NCBI RefSeq assembly: GCF_027943255.1
Contig: NC_072893.1
Span: 35,796,001 to 35,860,000 of the forward strand
Direction: 5' to 3'
DNA from: Anastrepha obliqua
Lineage: Eukaryota; Arthropoda; Insecta; Diptera; Tephritidae
DNA: 64,000 nucleotides
Under the pieces are notes generated by a model. That model was not told the DNA's origin, made no database searches, and saw only the letters and a program-made list of their open reading frames with translations. A program made the translations under genes and the position numbers. Positions 1-11,962 of this stretch are shown in pieces (within the stretch, counting starts at the first letter, position 1; the number at the start of each line of letters is the position of its first letter).

Positions 1-60
1 TGCCTCCTTAGTCCAAAGTAGCGCTTGTTGGCAAGAGAGCCCCTCCGTCTCCAAATAATA
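1..60 (-). mobile_element. RTE-like reverse transcriptase scrap
   Basis: The minus strand reads a short segment around ANKRYFGLRRQ. It is nearly the same as the segment AKKCYFGLSRQL in the larger RTE-like fragment at 1844-2154. It is cut by the window edge and is only a piece of the C-terminal part of the reverse transcriptase. Confidence 0.5.
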
Positions 61-299
61 ATTTCAAAAAAACCGATTTTGAGTAAGTCACTTGTTAATG
101 AATGGGGGACACACCGCAAGCCAGATGGTGTGGCACTAGTTGTTAGTGGAAAATTTATGAATACTCTGTACGATTTTATGCAGTGATATCTGAACGTAAT
201 TGTTAGAAGGGCAACGAATTGCGGCCTATGAATTCTCTCAAGACGGAGCTTGTCCTAACCACGGGTAAATATAAAATACCCAGAGCTTAACCTATCTCA

Positions 300-1235
300 A
301 TAGGGGGCGCTTCGTTCATGCTTTCTGACAAGGTGAAGTACCTAGGTCTAATCGTTAACAGTAAGCTTACATGGAAGCCCAACATTTGAGGAGAGAGTAA
401 GGAAGTCAAAAATTACCTTATATGGATGCAAGTGCGACATTGGCAAAAGATGAAACCTTTCACCTAGAGTTGTATTTTAGCTCTATAAGTATAAAGCCAA
501 TTTTGTGATATGAAGTCATAGTCTGGTTGAACTCTCCAAAGAGGAGAACATCAGGAAAGAAGCTGGAGAGAATTCAAAGGACTGCACTCAGGACTTGGAC
601 TCAATGGGGCGCCTCGAACTAATCCTACTTAAGGGCTTAACGCTAACTTAAATGTGGTACCTGTAGACATTGCAGGCAAATTTGTTGCTGCACGAACCGC
701 AATCAGACTAAGGGGTTCTGGCCATATGCTCGACATCACTTATGGACACTCAAGTATCCCAAGAAACTTTGGGTTCATCCCCCTGTCGATGGATCAATGT
801 ACATCGTCGCTTAGTCAAATCGGAACACTCTCCACATACTTCCGCTTTGCGTCAGCTGTATGAAGGATGAGGAGAAATCATCTCAGCTCTTTCTCTTTAG
901 TTGCTCTGCGCTCACGGGGTTAAGATTTTGACATCTTGGCTCTTACTTTTTTGCTACGCCTGCTCACATAGCAGGCCTTGACATTAAGAATCTGATGAAC
1001 TTGAATAGAAGCATAAAGCGGTTAACGCAACCGCAAAACAGCCATCCTCCGTAATCCACTTATACTTAGCCTATCCTCCTAATCACCGCACCCCCATCTC
1101 TCTCCGCGCTCTCCCTTCGTCCTATCGGTCTTCCTCCACCTTACTTCCTTTGCAATGATATTACAAAAATTGAATTCGATTTCTTCGTCCAAGTGTGCCC
1201 ATTCCTCGGGCAACCGTTTTAACCTAACCTTACCT
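300..1235 (+). mobile_element. R1/LOA-like non-LTR retrotransposon, decayed 3' part
   Basis: Translated pieces in shifting frames follow the end of a non-LTR ORF2. KVKYLGLIVNSKLTWKPN (about 326-388) is the post-RT motif. YEVIVWLNSPKRR follows near 510, then LNVVPVDIAGKFVAARTAIR (about 650-710). The terminal motif FLFSCSALTGLR...LGS comes near 885-940, and an IAGLDIKNLMNLNRS-like tail near 975-1010. The 3' end near 1180-1235 has the TGTGCC...GGGCAACCGTTTTAACC pattern of such 3' UTRs. Several frame breaks and stops are present, and most of the RNase H domain is missing, so this is a dead fragment. Clade assignment is inferred from the order of motifs. Confidence 0.6.
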
Positions 1236-1843
1236 AGTTCTTCCGCTCCCTAGTGAAGCAAAGGGCCACATCCAAAGTTCGTCATTGAAGATTCCGGCGG
1301 ATTCTTTTATATTGGTGTGGTTTGAGTAATCAGTAAATTTTAGATAGGCCAGCTGATAAGGCCACGCATCCAAGGCCGCTGCTGGGGCTGTCAGCTTAGG
1401 CCTGGCATAGAGTTTTAAATGCCGCTCCTAACCTGCAGGCAGACGCCTAACTGGGGACTGTTCGGCTACCAAAAGGCTGCAAGATTTAGAGCTGTAGCCG
1501 TTTTTGAAGGTTCCACCGTTGGCCTGTTGGTTCATCCGCTGCAATCCTATAATCGTGCAGTTTCTCTGTCGGATTCAAGAATACAAGTAAGTTGTGGTAG
1601 CTAAGAACAGATAGCCTCCGACAGATTTAGCTAATTAATGCCTGTGGGTTTCCAGAGTGTGGCGCTTGGAGGCAGAGGCAGAGACTTATGCTTTGGATGA
1701 AAACCAGGCACTTTGAGGGACCGCGTGGAATATGGTATCTCTACCCTACATCCGGACTAGTTTAAAAAAATAAAAAAGATGAATAGTGAAAAGATAGCCA
1801 ATGCTACGCACGAAAATTTAAACTTAAGCGAGAAGTTTCGGAA
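1236..1843. other. No gene recognised
   Basis: Only short unsupported open frames are seen. I recognise no domain, RNA gene or terminal repeat here. Confidence 0.5.
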
Positions 1844-2464
1844 CTACTTTAATAATTTCAATTCGTGCCAAGGTCCAAAAATCTTGCGCAGAAACTTTCT
1901 CTCAAACACTCCCAGCGTCGCTTCATCGGATGTTGTCATCGTCCACGCTTCTGCGCCATGCGTTAGGACGGGCAAGATGAGAGCCTTGTAGAGTGTTAGT
2001 TTTGTTCGCCGAGAGAGGACTTTACTACTCAATTGCCTACTTAGTCCAAAGTAGCACTTTTTGGCAAGAGAGGTTCTACGTTGGATTTCCAGGCTGACAT
2101 TGTTATCGGTGTTAATGCTGGTTCCTAAATATACGAAATCTTTTACAACCTAGAAATCAGAGCTGTGAACAGTGACGTGCGTGCCGATACGCACTTTAGT
2201 GCGGATTATTGCGAGACGCTCGTCCACCGGAGTGAACGATAGACGAGGTCTCTCTCCCACAACAAATCCGACACCAAATTTGCGCTTCTTTACATGGCTA
2301 CTGTAGTAGACGTCGCAAGGTTCTATGGTTTTCTTTCCTTGCCCCGTCCATCGCATCTCTTGAATGGCAGTGATGTTAGCCTTTACTCTCACGAGGGCAT
2401 CAACCAGCCCGGCAGAGGCACCTTCCCCATTAAGGAACCGGACGTTCCAGGTGCGTGCTCTCAA
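1844..2464 (-). mobile_element. RTE-like (CFDP2-like) retrotransposon: endonuclease start joined to RT end
   Basis: On the minus strand 2464-2150 encodes the beginning of an apurinic-type endonuclease (TWNVRFLN..., then AIQEMRWTGQGKK and KFGVGFVVGER). 2154-1844 encodes the C-terminal part of the reverse transcriptase (VYLGTSINTDNNVSLEIQRR, LSRRTKLTLYKALILPVLTHG, GVFERKFLRKIFGP). The whole catalytic RT core between them is missing, so this is an internally deleted copy. The two halves are in the correct order on the same strand. Elements of this type are often annotated in insects as craniofacial development protein 2-like. No active product is expected. Confidence 0.75.
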
Positions 2465-2573
2465 ATCTCAGTCCTTAGTTCGTTTGCAGGGGTCGTCATC
2501 AGTGTTGGAAGTTCTTATCCGAGGCTTTGTGCAAGTTTTCATTGGGGAGGGGGTGTTCGGAAGCTACCCAGAG

Positions 2574-2744
2574 TGGGAGTGGTCAGGAAGATTCTTCTGC
2601 ATATGGTTGAAGCAGCTCACAACCCCCGGGATTAGCCCAATTATCCAACGGCTGTTCGAAAGCTACCCAGAGGATACTTGGTCTAATCCCGGGAGTTGTG
2701 AGCTGCTTGAACCATGTGCAGAAGAATCTTCCTGGCCACTCCCA
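2574..2744. repeat. Near-perfect 62-bp inverted repeat (palindrome with 47-bp spacer)
   Basis: Arm 1 is 2574-2635 and arm 2 is 2683-2744. Read as reverse complements they differ at only four of 62 positions. The spacer is 2636-2682. A motif GAAAGCTACCCAGAG in the spacer also occurs just left of arm 1 (about 2559-2573) with one change, so a tandem copy seems to have been partly inverted. The RNA of either strand would form a strong hairpin. No element termini or coding content explain it. Confidence 0.85.
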
Positions 2745-4054
2745 AGTGAATGGCAATCAGTAGCAGTACTTGCGTGGACTTCTACATATGGAACCATCCT
2801 CCTATTAATGGATATTACAAAAAATTAATTGAACCTGGAAAGTTCTTAAGTGATTGGTAATAAAGTATTGTGAATTATATCATGACGATCCATTATGACG
2901 GCGAAGAGCTGCAGAGCTCGAAAACTTCTTCTCCGACAATTGCTTTGAGACTGACCACGCCGAACTATCGCTTAAGACCGACCAGAGTACAAACTTTGGA
3001 AGCTGATCACAGGCGACCGCATTATCTTTTCTAATACCTGCGTACACCCGGTCATCCCGATCGTCATCTTCATAGTCTTCTACATATTTCCACAATTTCA
3101 TATTCCTACTTGTTTTTAGTGGCCCCTCACCGGTAATTACTTCTTGGATGTCTGTTCTAACTGTGTACTATTCTATAATCTGATACTGTACCCTAATATC
3201 CCAATAATTCAATTACATATTTATTCACTTCACTTATTTCATTACTGTGGCAATTTGTACTCTTTTATAATGAACACAGCCACAAAGTCACTAAAATCCC
3301 AACAAAGCCAATCGACGTTCTATGCGCTCAATTAGAGAATGTTTATTTTGAATTAATTCAATAACAGCTTGCGTAAGTATATTTGTTATTTTTCCTGTTT
3401 TCCAAATATTTTCCAGTAAAAAATACAAAGAATCGAATATGATCGCTCGGACCCAAGGTAAATGGAGTACACGCGATGTCCATGACGCCAAATTTAATGA
3501 GGAAAAACTATCACTACAATTTCGTACAGGACGTTTAGGTGAGAGTGTGCAAATTTTTTGTCAAGTTTGTGCGAGATTCACCTTCCGATTTCTTTTTTGT
3601 TTATCTACTGTGCATCGCTTTTGCTGCCGGAACGAAATGCGCATAATCAACCGCAAAATCAACGAATGTAAATGACTGAACTGTAATGGGAAATTGCGAA
3701 TGGATGTGCGCGCATGCAAATGATGGTAAAATGCTGCTGGTGTTGGTGGATGATATGCGGTAACCAACTGACGGTCATGGCCGTTGCTTTTATTTTTTTT
3801 TTGTTGTTTTATTGGTGTGTTTTGTTGCTTGTGTATGGAAGGCATATTCGGATTGGCGCTAAATCGTTACAGCAATATGCCGTATCAGACGTGGGAAATA
3901 AAACCGGATTTCAAAAGGTATGCAGGAAAATATACATAGAAGTATGTCGGAATTTGTATATAATGCAAAAATGTGTACTATAGGATTATCTAATAAGAGC
4001 TGTTATTTTGGTATTCAACAAAAATACTATTTTTTAATATAAATGATCGGATGT
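2745..4054. other. No gene recognised
   Basis: AT-rich sequence with short open frames on both strands, none with recognisable domains or splice-supported extension. Confidence 0.45.
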
Positions 4055-4484
4055 TTATTTCATTATAAAGAGAAGATATGCCGTTAATAGTGTAAAATAA
4101 CATTGGGCAAAAAGACCACCACGAAAACGCTTACAGGACAATATCTTTTTCATGAGATTTTCCATCGCCGAATTGCAAAGTTGCTGCCCTATGTCCTCGA
4201 TAGCCTCACGAATTCCATCTTTGAGGTCTTGAATCGACCCTAAGCTGTTGGCGTAGACCTTCTCTTTCACGTGGTCCCAAAGAACAGAAAGTCACAAGGT
4301 GTTAAATCACAAGATCTCGGTGGCTAATTGTGATCACCTCTTCGAGGATAACACGGTCCGCAAATTTTCCCCGTAAAAGATCAATGGTTTTGTTGCTTGT
4401 GTCGCACGTAGCGCCGTCTTGTTGAAAATAAACGTTGTCCAGATCAATACCATCCAATACCGGGCATAAAAAATCGTTAATCAT
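4055..4484 (-). pseudogene. DD41D-type Tc1/mariner transposase, C-terminal remnant
   Basis: Minus-strand pieces carry the transposase motif YFQQDGATCDTSNKTIDLLR (about 4431-4372). Further down come KEKVYANSLGSIQDLKDGIR and the terminal part that matches the 9.9-kb copy. The segment that should hold the third aspartate is frameshifted. No N-terminal DNA-binding part or terminal inverted repeat was found around it. Other copies of the group in this window show 41 residues between the second and third Asp. Confidence 0.65.
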
Positions 4485-5429
4485 CTCTAATCTAATCTAA
4501 TTAACACTTGTTATTGGAAAGCCCTTTACATACATATGAGATGAGCCATGTGACCATTCAATATTAACCGAGTGCAAGCCTCAAATGATTTTTCAAGTGT
4601 ATTTCTCCCACGAAAAAGTTACTTTTAAGAAAAATATCTGCCTTACGGTGGCAGCATAAACCACCAAGATGTATTGCTCTCTGCCTAAGCCCCTAGCAAT
4701 GATGTATAAGCCAGTCTGTTATTATAAATGATCAAATTCACTTGACACAAAATTACTATGCTTTAAATACGTCCACTTTTGTGATCCTACACTTTTTCTT
4801 ATTAATTAAAAGTAACGACTTATTTCTTAAAAAAACTTTAATCCTTCTTTGTCCTACTTGTTTCTATTCTTCTCCTGTTCTATATTCAAAATGCAATATT
4901 TTTTCATTGTTTGAAAAAATTAATATTTCATATCGCTTGCTTTTTCCTGCAAGGCATTCACTATACAGCACACACCTCTTTTAATCCAATTATGTGCCAA
5001 TAAGGCAGCTAAATCCCAGTGTGATCGTGATTGTGCAACTTCGCTCGGCAAAAGCGTAAACACACAAAGCAAAACTGAGCAAATAAACAACAACACCTAT
5101 ACGTGTATGTTGCAACTACAAAACGGCCTTAAATTGAGGGATTCAATGACGCCATTATGTGTATTATGGAAATTTTCGCGCGTTCAGATAAGCAATAATA
5201 ATAAATTGAATTGAATGGCTCATAAGCTTACACATATAAAACCACTTTTAAATGAAAGCTTTCATTTCTCAAAATTTTTTTTGCTATTTGTATATCTTCG
5301 ACAAGAGGTTGCGTGCCTATGCACCAAGTAATATGTCTTTAGCTGCTTGCATTTTAGTGAACGCGTTTTAATACCTATACAACTATACATATATTTATAT
5401 GTAACTACAAAAGTATGCATAAGTAACAT
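4485..5429. other. No gene recognised
   Basis: AT-rich spacer. I see no domain, RNA gene or repeat structure. Confidence 0.45.
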
Positions 5430-6110
5430 ATATGTTTCAATACTCATATCCATATTCATCTCATCCAATTCATATTCATATCCGTATTTATATCCATGTC
5501 CATACTTATATTTATATTCATATTCATATTCATATTCATATTCATACCCATATCCATATCCATATTCATATCCGTATCCATATGCATATCCATATCCATA
5601 TGCATATCCATATCTATATCTATATCCATATCCATATGCATATCCATATCCATATCCATATCCATATCCATATCCATATCCATATCCATATCCATATCCA
5701 TATCCATATCCATATCCATATCCATATCCATATCCATATCCATATCCATATCCATATCCATATCCATATCCATATCCATATCCATATCCATATCCATATC
5801 CATATCCATATCCGTATCCATATCTATATCCATGCCCATATCCATATCCATGCCCATATTCATATTTGTATCCATATTCATATCCGTACTCATATCCATA
5901 TCCATATCCATATCCATATCCATATCCATATCCATATCCATATCCGTACTTATATCCACACATTTTAAATATCTCCCTATCCATTATCCAGAAGCACATA
6001 TATCCACCCCAATATCTGTTTCCATATCCGTATTTATATCATTATCCATATCTCTCTCTATATCGTATCAGATCTTTATCCATCACATTCATATCCATAT
6101 CCATACCGTT
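5430..6110. repeat. Large TATCCA hexanucleotide microsatellite
   Basis: About 680 bp built from the hexamer CATATC/TATCCA. A near-pure core lies at about 5628-5812, with degenerate flanks (CATATT, CATGCC, CGTATC). The unit has no stop codon in most frames, so open frames of 167-405 codons run through it on both strands and read only as Tyr-Pro, Tyr-Gly, His-Ile, Ser-Ile or Met-Asp dipeptides. These are repeat artefacts. It ends about 30 bp before the splice acceptor at 6143, so it probably lies in an intron. Confidence 0.9.
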
Positions 6111-6143
6111 TATTTTCTCATTTATTTTTCTTTTTCCCTCTAG

Positions 6144-6855
6144 CCCTGGCACGATTTTCTTCACATTTACTGCTTCCATTATTAGTCTGGATATGAACAT
6201 CACTTCGACGGGCTATTGCGTAAATAACTTTCAAGGAGGCAGCACTACGGCCATTAACGAGATGCTCGGTAAGACTTTATCTTTAGCCGAATTGAAGACG
6301 ACGCTCATTGCCGCTGCCGTTGACATTTTTCCCGAACCGGACACATTTTGCTATACCGAAGGCACTTGTGAGAAGAATTTCGTCATGGAAATGCATTTGT
6401 ATGCATGTATATCTACTTTGGTGCAGTCTCATAACTTCAGTTGGTCGCGTTGGAATCTGTTGGCGGGCAGCCGAACGATTGTGCTGCTCATGCGCGAGCT
6501 GATTGAAGGCAAGAAAGTGGTGCGTAACACACAGTACAGCAGTCTGTGTACTCGTATTCATTGAATCTTTTATTGTAAAATTTGTATATGGTTTCTTGGT
6601 TATGGTCTACATTTCTAGCCTTATCACTCCACATTATTGGTGACCCCTTTGAAGACTGCCATAATCGACTGTACGGAGGTTTCACCAAGTTTCAATTCAG
6701 CTGGCATCGCTGGCATGGAGTATTATGCCGATCTCTATCAACTCTCACAGGTGTATGCCCTTCCGAGTAGTCTCGAAAAACAGCGAGATATGGATCCGAT
6801 GTTGCGCGAAAATGTGGCACGTATTTTGATGGCTATTAGACCTCTAAGTTTTTGT
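6144..6855 (+). CDS. Unrecognised, probably secreted cysteine-containing protein: last two exons
   Basis: Exon A is 6144-6519 and exon B is 6619-6855. Exon A follows a pyrimidine tract ending CCCTCTAG at 6143 and enters in a split codon. It reads PGTIFFTFTASIISLD..., with a CVNNFQGGS segment, FCYTEGTCEKNF and YACISTL. Exon A ends at GTG|GTGCGT, and exon B starts after TTTCTAG at 6618. Both sites are phase 0 and join EGKKV to PYHSTLLVTPLKT. The 99-bp intron is a normal size for flies. Exon B ends ...RILMAIRPLSFC with a TAA stop. The first exon lies upstream, beyond the TATCCA array, and I could not identify it. Regular cysteines and the hydrophobic start suggest secretion, but I do not recognise the family. 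The splice model is inference from site sequence and phase. Confidence 0.55.
6520..6618 (+). other. Predicted 99-bp intron
   Basis: It begins GTGCGTAA and ends with a T-rich stretch and TTTCTAG. Removing it keeps the frame open across both flanking exons, while reading through reaches a TGA at 6562-6564. Confidence 0.5.
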
Positions 6856-6904
6856 TAAACGAAACGATTTCTGAATGACTTATATTTCCTGGTTTTTGCT
6901 TCTA

Positions 6905-6910
6905 AATAAA
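6905..6910 (+). other. Candidate polyadenylation signal
   Basis: AATAAA lies about 50 bp after the stop codon of the two-exon gene, at a typical distance for an insect 3' end. Confidence 0.5.
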
Positions 6911-7849
6911 TAATCCTATTATTTACGCTTTAATATTAGACAAATTCAACTTTCTTAGATAATTTGTGGAATGCTCAGACATATATTGAACTCCACCAAC
7001 TAAAACGTTCTTTCGCCACATGACGTATTGTCCTTAAGGTACTCCAGCATCACGCTTCTCTTCTCCACCTTCCTGAAAGCTCTCTATCAGAGGTGCATTA
7101 CCGCAGATCGTATGGGCTCCGCTCAAGGCGTTGTCATAAAATTTCTGCATCTGTTCTTCTATAGAACGAAGTGTATTTCCCTTTTTCCAATTTTATCCGA
7201 AGAGCGTTAGTAAAGAACTACGTAATCTCCTGCATCAGAACGACAGATGGGTAGAGTTTGCCAGTCGCGCCGCTATGTGGTCCTTTGGTACGGTTTCATC
7301 TGAAGAAATAGCGATTTAAACAGCTTTGGGAAGTGATTCATTGCTCGTAAAAAAACTTTCCATCGGTTCTATGATATTTAGATTGGTGATAGCCGCGTTT
7401 AACCAACTTAGAGGAATTTTCTGTCGAGTGAAATATTCGTCTTAGAAAATTAGTCTTCCTACTTTCGTCCATTATAGACTGTCCCCAAAGCATTCAACCT
7501 CTGCTCCTATTCTGGAGGCGACCTTTCCGCCTAAGATGCCTAGAAATGTGGATCTACATGATAACCAACTGCAGATTCAAAGTTCTAGCTCAGTGTTTGT
7601 ACTCGTTGATGTTACTGCTCCTGCTAAATATCGATCTTCCGGTGGTCGAAAAGTATAGCGAACTGGCTCAATACTCTTGATTGATAAGCAGGAATGGGGT
7701 AGGTTCGACATGGAAGAAGACTCATTTGGAACGAATAAGGGTTTTGGTGTTCATAGACTTACCTCGACATTTTATTATTTTAATTATTTTTTTTTCTACA
7801 TTCTAACCGAACTCCAATGTAAACTCAATGTGCGCAAGCTGCAAGTTAA
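6911..7849. other. No gene recognised
   Basis: Short open frames only. A plus-strand stretch near 7500-7660 reads PPKMPRNVDLHDNQLQIQ, but it has no start, no domain I know and no partner exon. Confidence 0.4.
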
Positions 7850-8011
7850 CCCACCGTTGGACACCTTTTGTAAAACCTTGGGTTGTGCACCCGGGACTGG
7901 CCTTTTTTCGTCCCGTTCGAGGCTCTTTTTTAAAAGATTATAACCGTAAATCGTTAACTATAATAGAAATACGTTAAATTCACGTCCAAAGTCCGGATAC
8001 CCAACGGAGGG
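7850..8011. mobile_element. Short TTAA-flanked MITE (piggyBac-like)
   Basis: The 162-bp segment is flanked by TTAA at 7846-7849 and 8012-8015. The ends are inverted repeats: the left starts CCCACCGTTGGACACC, and the right, reversed, starts CCCTCCGTTGGGTATCC. TTAA duplication with CCC-starting ends is the piggyBac pattern. It is too short to encode a transposase. Confidence 0.55.
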
Positions 8012-8015
8012 TTAA

Positions 8016-9809
8016 TTACAAACTCCATCCACACAAAAAAGTAAAAGGAAGGGTTGGAGTTAGCTTCAAAGCTGGTAGTCAATATTGTCATGCCATCAAT
8101 CATAGTCTAAAATGTGCAAGCTTAACATTATGAACGACATCCCACAGAGCTCTTAAGCAGCTCAGAGAGGCGCAAGCGGGCTTTCTTCACCTCTTCCATT
8201 CGCGCCTCCACTTCTGCTTTGCATAGCATGGCACTCTGCCACCTACTGCGTTTGCTCGGCTGCATGGATGTAGTTGTCACTGCAGCTGTCTATGGAACTT
8301 AACTAACCAGCTTTTATTTGTGGTTGTTTTTGTTGCTGCTGTTATCCTCAAAGCTGTCAATGTTGTCACTTAGCTTGCCAGCTGCGTTTTACCAAGTGTG
8401 TGTATGTGTATAAGTGTGCAGAGAGGCGCGCGAATGCTGTGAATGCATAATTAATTCAGCATAAATCAGTGAATTTGTTGTTGTTGTCATTACTGCTAAT
8501 GCTGTTGTTATTGCTGCAGTTATTTTGGCTCCGTACACACTGCAATAGCTGTTGGTAGAAACTTTCGGTGGGTCGAGTACACTAGACTTGTCAGTTTCCA
8601 ACGATATATTTTATACCTCTAAGCCTCAATTTTTGGCATTTTTTTATGTAGAGAGGCTTGCCTATTCTCACCTGTGAAGACGTTTAAGGTCTCATCATCT
8701 GCCTGTACGTGCCAGCCTGACTAAATAGCAAAGTTCTGCCAACGAATTGTGAAGTGAGTACCGGTCATAGTTCTAGCACATCGATGGCTGGGCAGAAAGT
8801 TGTGCGTTCTAGGCGAACTTAACAGACATAAAAGCATCAGCAAAAATTGCAAATTAGTTTATTTCTAATACCGTTTCCCACTCAACGAGTAGCGTCAAAC
8901 CAGCGAATGTATTTCTGCCATAGAAAAGTATGGCTTATGACAAAAAAAAACAGCCATCCACCAGCAACTGCAGCATTAAATTGAAGAGCGCTCCATTTAC
9001 AAGGCGATAGTTAGTGGAGCAGAAACTGGACCTTAACCTGTCATAACTGTACTACTACTTACTATTATTATCACGCAGTAGTTGTCAGTTCAACTTAGTT
9101 GCCTCCCACTTACTTACTCGCACATTGTTACTTCCACTTTGACTCCTTCTCTCAACTCCCCATCACCTTTGACTTTCTCAACGCCATTTTTTCATTCATG
9201 CTGACGTTGATGCTAACGACATCTATTTAATGTTTGACTTTCTAGCTTGTCGGTAATGTTTTTCTACGTGCTTCTACGTATAGTTGTCGTTGTTGTTCGA
9301 GCACTTCTTCGGTTTGCCTTCGTGTTGACAGCAGCTATCCATTTGCGTGGATGAAATTCGGCAGCGTATGAGAAAACGCGCGTCTTTGCATTCAAAATTA
9401 CGTTAATTATATTTTAAATGAAGCGCTCTTTATGCAAGGCTTTACACCTTCGTACCACTTACACAGTTTCCTTAGTCACGCGCTCCTTGCTTCCTCAAAC
9501 TTTTTCTCTTCATCTTATATGTACAAACGTGCCACTTGTACCCACTTGTCTTGTAGCATTAAAATTAATTAGAATTTTTAATTAAAAGAGAAAAAAAAAT
9601 TAAGTTAAATGTGAAAGAAAGTAGTCCAATGGTTTATTTAGCTCAAGAGCATACAGTTTCATCTAAAAATAGCGTCAATGAATTAATTTTCACTTTCATG
9701 CGCATGATTTTGAAGTTCTGCCATTCATGTTGCGTTTTTCGTATTAATGAAAATATTCCATAAAAAAATAAACTTACATGGAAATGAAATGAAATTTTTT
9801 GAGTTTATG
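8016..9809. other. No gene recognised
   Basis: Fly-type intergenic sequence with TGT/CTG-rich stretches (about 8310-8530). I see no coding exon or element termini. Confidence 0.45.
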
Positions 9810-9917
9810 TAAAGGGTGGTTAAATTTCAAGGGCCGATGTTGAATGTGAACCACACCTAAACGTTAAGTTTCTTCCTGCATTTCATTTGACATTTTTCAA
9901 TTTCAGACTAACTCAAT

Positions 9918-10181
9918 TTGAAACATGGAAAGATACATAATCGAGCAACGCGTTTAAGTGATTTGACACCGTTAGACTTCTTTCTTTGGGGTTATTTGAA
10001 AGAAAAGGTGTACGTCGATAAGCTAGCAACAATTCAAGAGCTAAAGCATGAGATAATTCGGCACATTAACGACATAGAACCTCAATTATGCCTCAGCGTC
10101 ATCGAAAATTTGGACCATCGGATGGAGGTGTGCCGCCGAGGCCACGGCGGCCATTTGGCCGATATTTTGTTCCATACGTAA
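9918..10181 (+). pseudogene. Internally deleted DD41D transposase remnant
   Basis: The plus strand keeps the C-terminal end of the DDD catalytic domain: third-aspartate segment LTPLDFFLWGYLKEKVYVDK, then ELKHEIIRHINDIEPQL, and the family-typical ending GGHLADILFHT with a TAA stop. The N-terminus is reduced to about ten residues, and a frame change lies at the deletion joint near 9957. It cannot make a working transposase. The family reaction would be cut-and-paste at TA. Confidence 0.8.
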
Positions 10182-10192
10182 TTGAGCCATAC

Positions 10193-11962
10193 CAGTGGCG
10201 GATCCACGGGGGGGGTTTTCGGGTCCGAACCCCCCCCATTGGAATCATGCTCTAAAATTTTATGTTTCAATTCTGTATGAGTCAAGTTAAAAAAAAACAA
10301 TATTTTTTTATATGCATTAGCAGTTTATTAGATTTTTCTTCCAGTTTTAATTTATTTTATAATAAAAACAATTATAATACGACGGACGCAATTCAAAATT
10401 TTGAATAATTACACAGGCCTGCGTAATTTTATTTTTGTCCAATTTCTAAAACGGCTACGAGTGTCTCTTGAAGTTTTTTTTTGTGCTGAAAACGAATTTG
10501 ATCTTGAAAATGCTCCAGCACGTCAGGACTTTTGGCAATTTGTGGTTAAATAGTCAAGAAATGCCGATTTTGGACATCTTTATGAATTTTTTTTGAGTAA
10601 GGTAAATTTTTTTTTATTTTCCACAATGGAATCGCAAAGTAATACTCTGTAGCTTTAAAATCCATTTTTAAAAGACTTCTAGAATGAATGAAAAAAAAGT
10701 TATACTATTTTGAATTTAAGACTTTTAGACATGCAAATTCATTTTCTTAACGCCCTCTTTAATGGCGCAACAGATGCTTAAAAAACTATGTATGTTCGAC
10801 ATTGGTGTCGCTGATTACGAATCTGATGTTAGTTTTTTAAAATTAAGCATACCCAAAAGGATTCCGGTTTTAATTGCTGCACGAGGTGCTCACGCAAAAT
10901 ATTGATTTTTTGATTTTTTTTTGGATATTTTTTTAATAAAAGACTGGTTTGAATATTGTTTTTGTCGTATTATAGAAATTTAATAAACAACATATTAAAA
11001 ATAGACTATTCTTTGATTATTATCAGTTAAATGGCTCAAACTTGAATTTTTCATAGTGATTCTATTAATTTGAGCACCAACTGTACACTGACTGTTCTTG
11101 GATACAAATTTTTAACTTTACCTCTTTTTCCTTCTTTTTTATTTTTGGTTCTGATTCTGGATCAAGGCGCTCGAAATAAGAAAATAATGTTCTCTTCATG
11201 TTAGGAGGCGTATTAACAATCACATTAACTACTTGTCAGCAAATGCTCGACACAATGTATTCTGCTCGTTGAAAGAAACAAAAGAATAGAAGCATGTTCA
11301 TGCATGTTTAAAGATAGCCTAGTTATTCACCAAAAAAACTTAGGGAAAAATCACTCGGCGCCGTCATCGCGATTTCGTTGGCGCGCTATTTAAAATTTCG
11401 AGTTAACAGTACACAGGGTGTCGCCGTTACGATAAGGAAAAGCTGCAACGGCTCTTTCATGGTAACTTTCTTGCCGTTATATAGCAACACATGTTGTTAG
11501 AGAAAAGCGCAAATAAATATTATATATAAACACGACCGTTTCGTTTGAAGAACTTTATTGGAGTGAATTGAGTCACAGTAAGCATTAATACAAGAAGAAG
11601 AAGTAAAGAAGTTACAAACAGGGTTGATATTTTTTTCGTACTTAAACTATACATGGTTGAATTGCAAGTTGGCTCCAACACATGTTATAATATATTGTAT
11701 CTTAAATAGGCGTAATTATTTATGAAGGTGTCCCACGATGTATAAAAACCGCCAATTATTCTTGTAATTTTGAATCAAAGTCCTTTACTATTTTTAGAAT
11801 TTTTTTTACAAGATATCTAGAGCTATTAGTTTTTTCATCGGCTAGTCACGACATGCAGCGCGAATAATGCCATATTTTATTCACGAAATTGATTTTTAAT
11901 AAAAACACCCTTCTAAAATACCCCGGACCCCCCCCCTTTATGAAATCCTGGATCCGCCACTG
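10193..11962. mobile_element. hAT-type element with perfect 8-bp target duplication
   Basis: The element starts CAGTGGCGGATCCACGGG and ends with the reverse complement of CAGTGGCGGATCCAGG. The 8 bp AGCCATAC occurs directly on both sides (10185-10192 and 11963-11970). An 8-bp duplication with CAGTGGCGGATCC ends is the hAT pattern. G- and C-runs follow each terminus. There is no long open frame. On the minus strand, 11199-11066 reads MKRTLFSYFERLDPESEPK, resembling the start of some hAT transposases, then stops. It is therefore a non-autonomous or decayed copy. Confidence 0.9.

Noticed and set aside
3439..3983. Plus-strand ORFs of 78 and 89 codons
   Set aside because: No recognisable motif; opposite-strand ORFs of equal length overlap them.
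5262..6143. Open frames of 167-405 codons on both strands through the TATCCA array
   Set aside because: They are pure dipeptide translations of a stop-free hexamer and are open in most frames at once. No start context or conserved flank supports them, except that exon A beyond 6144 is kept separately.
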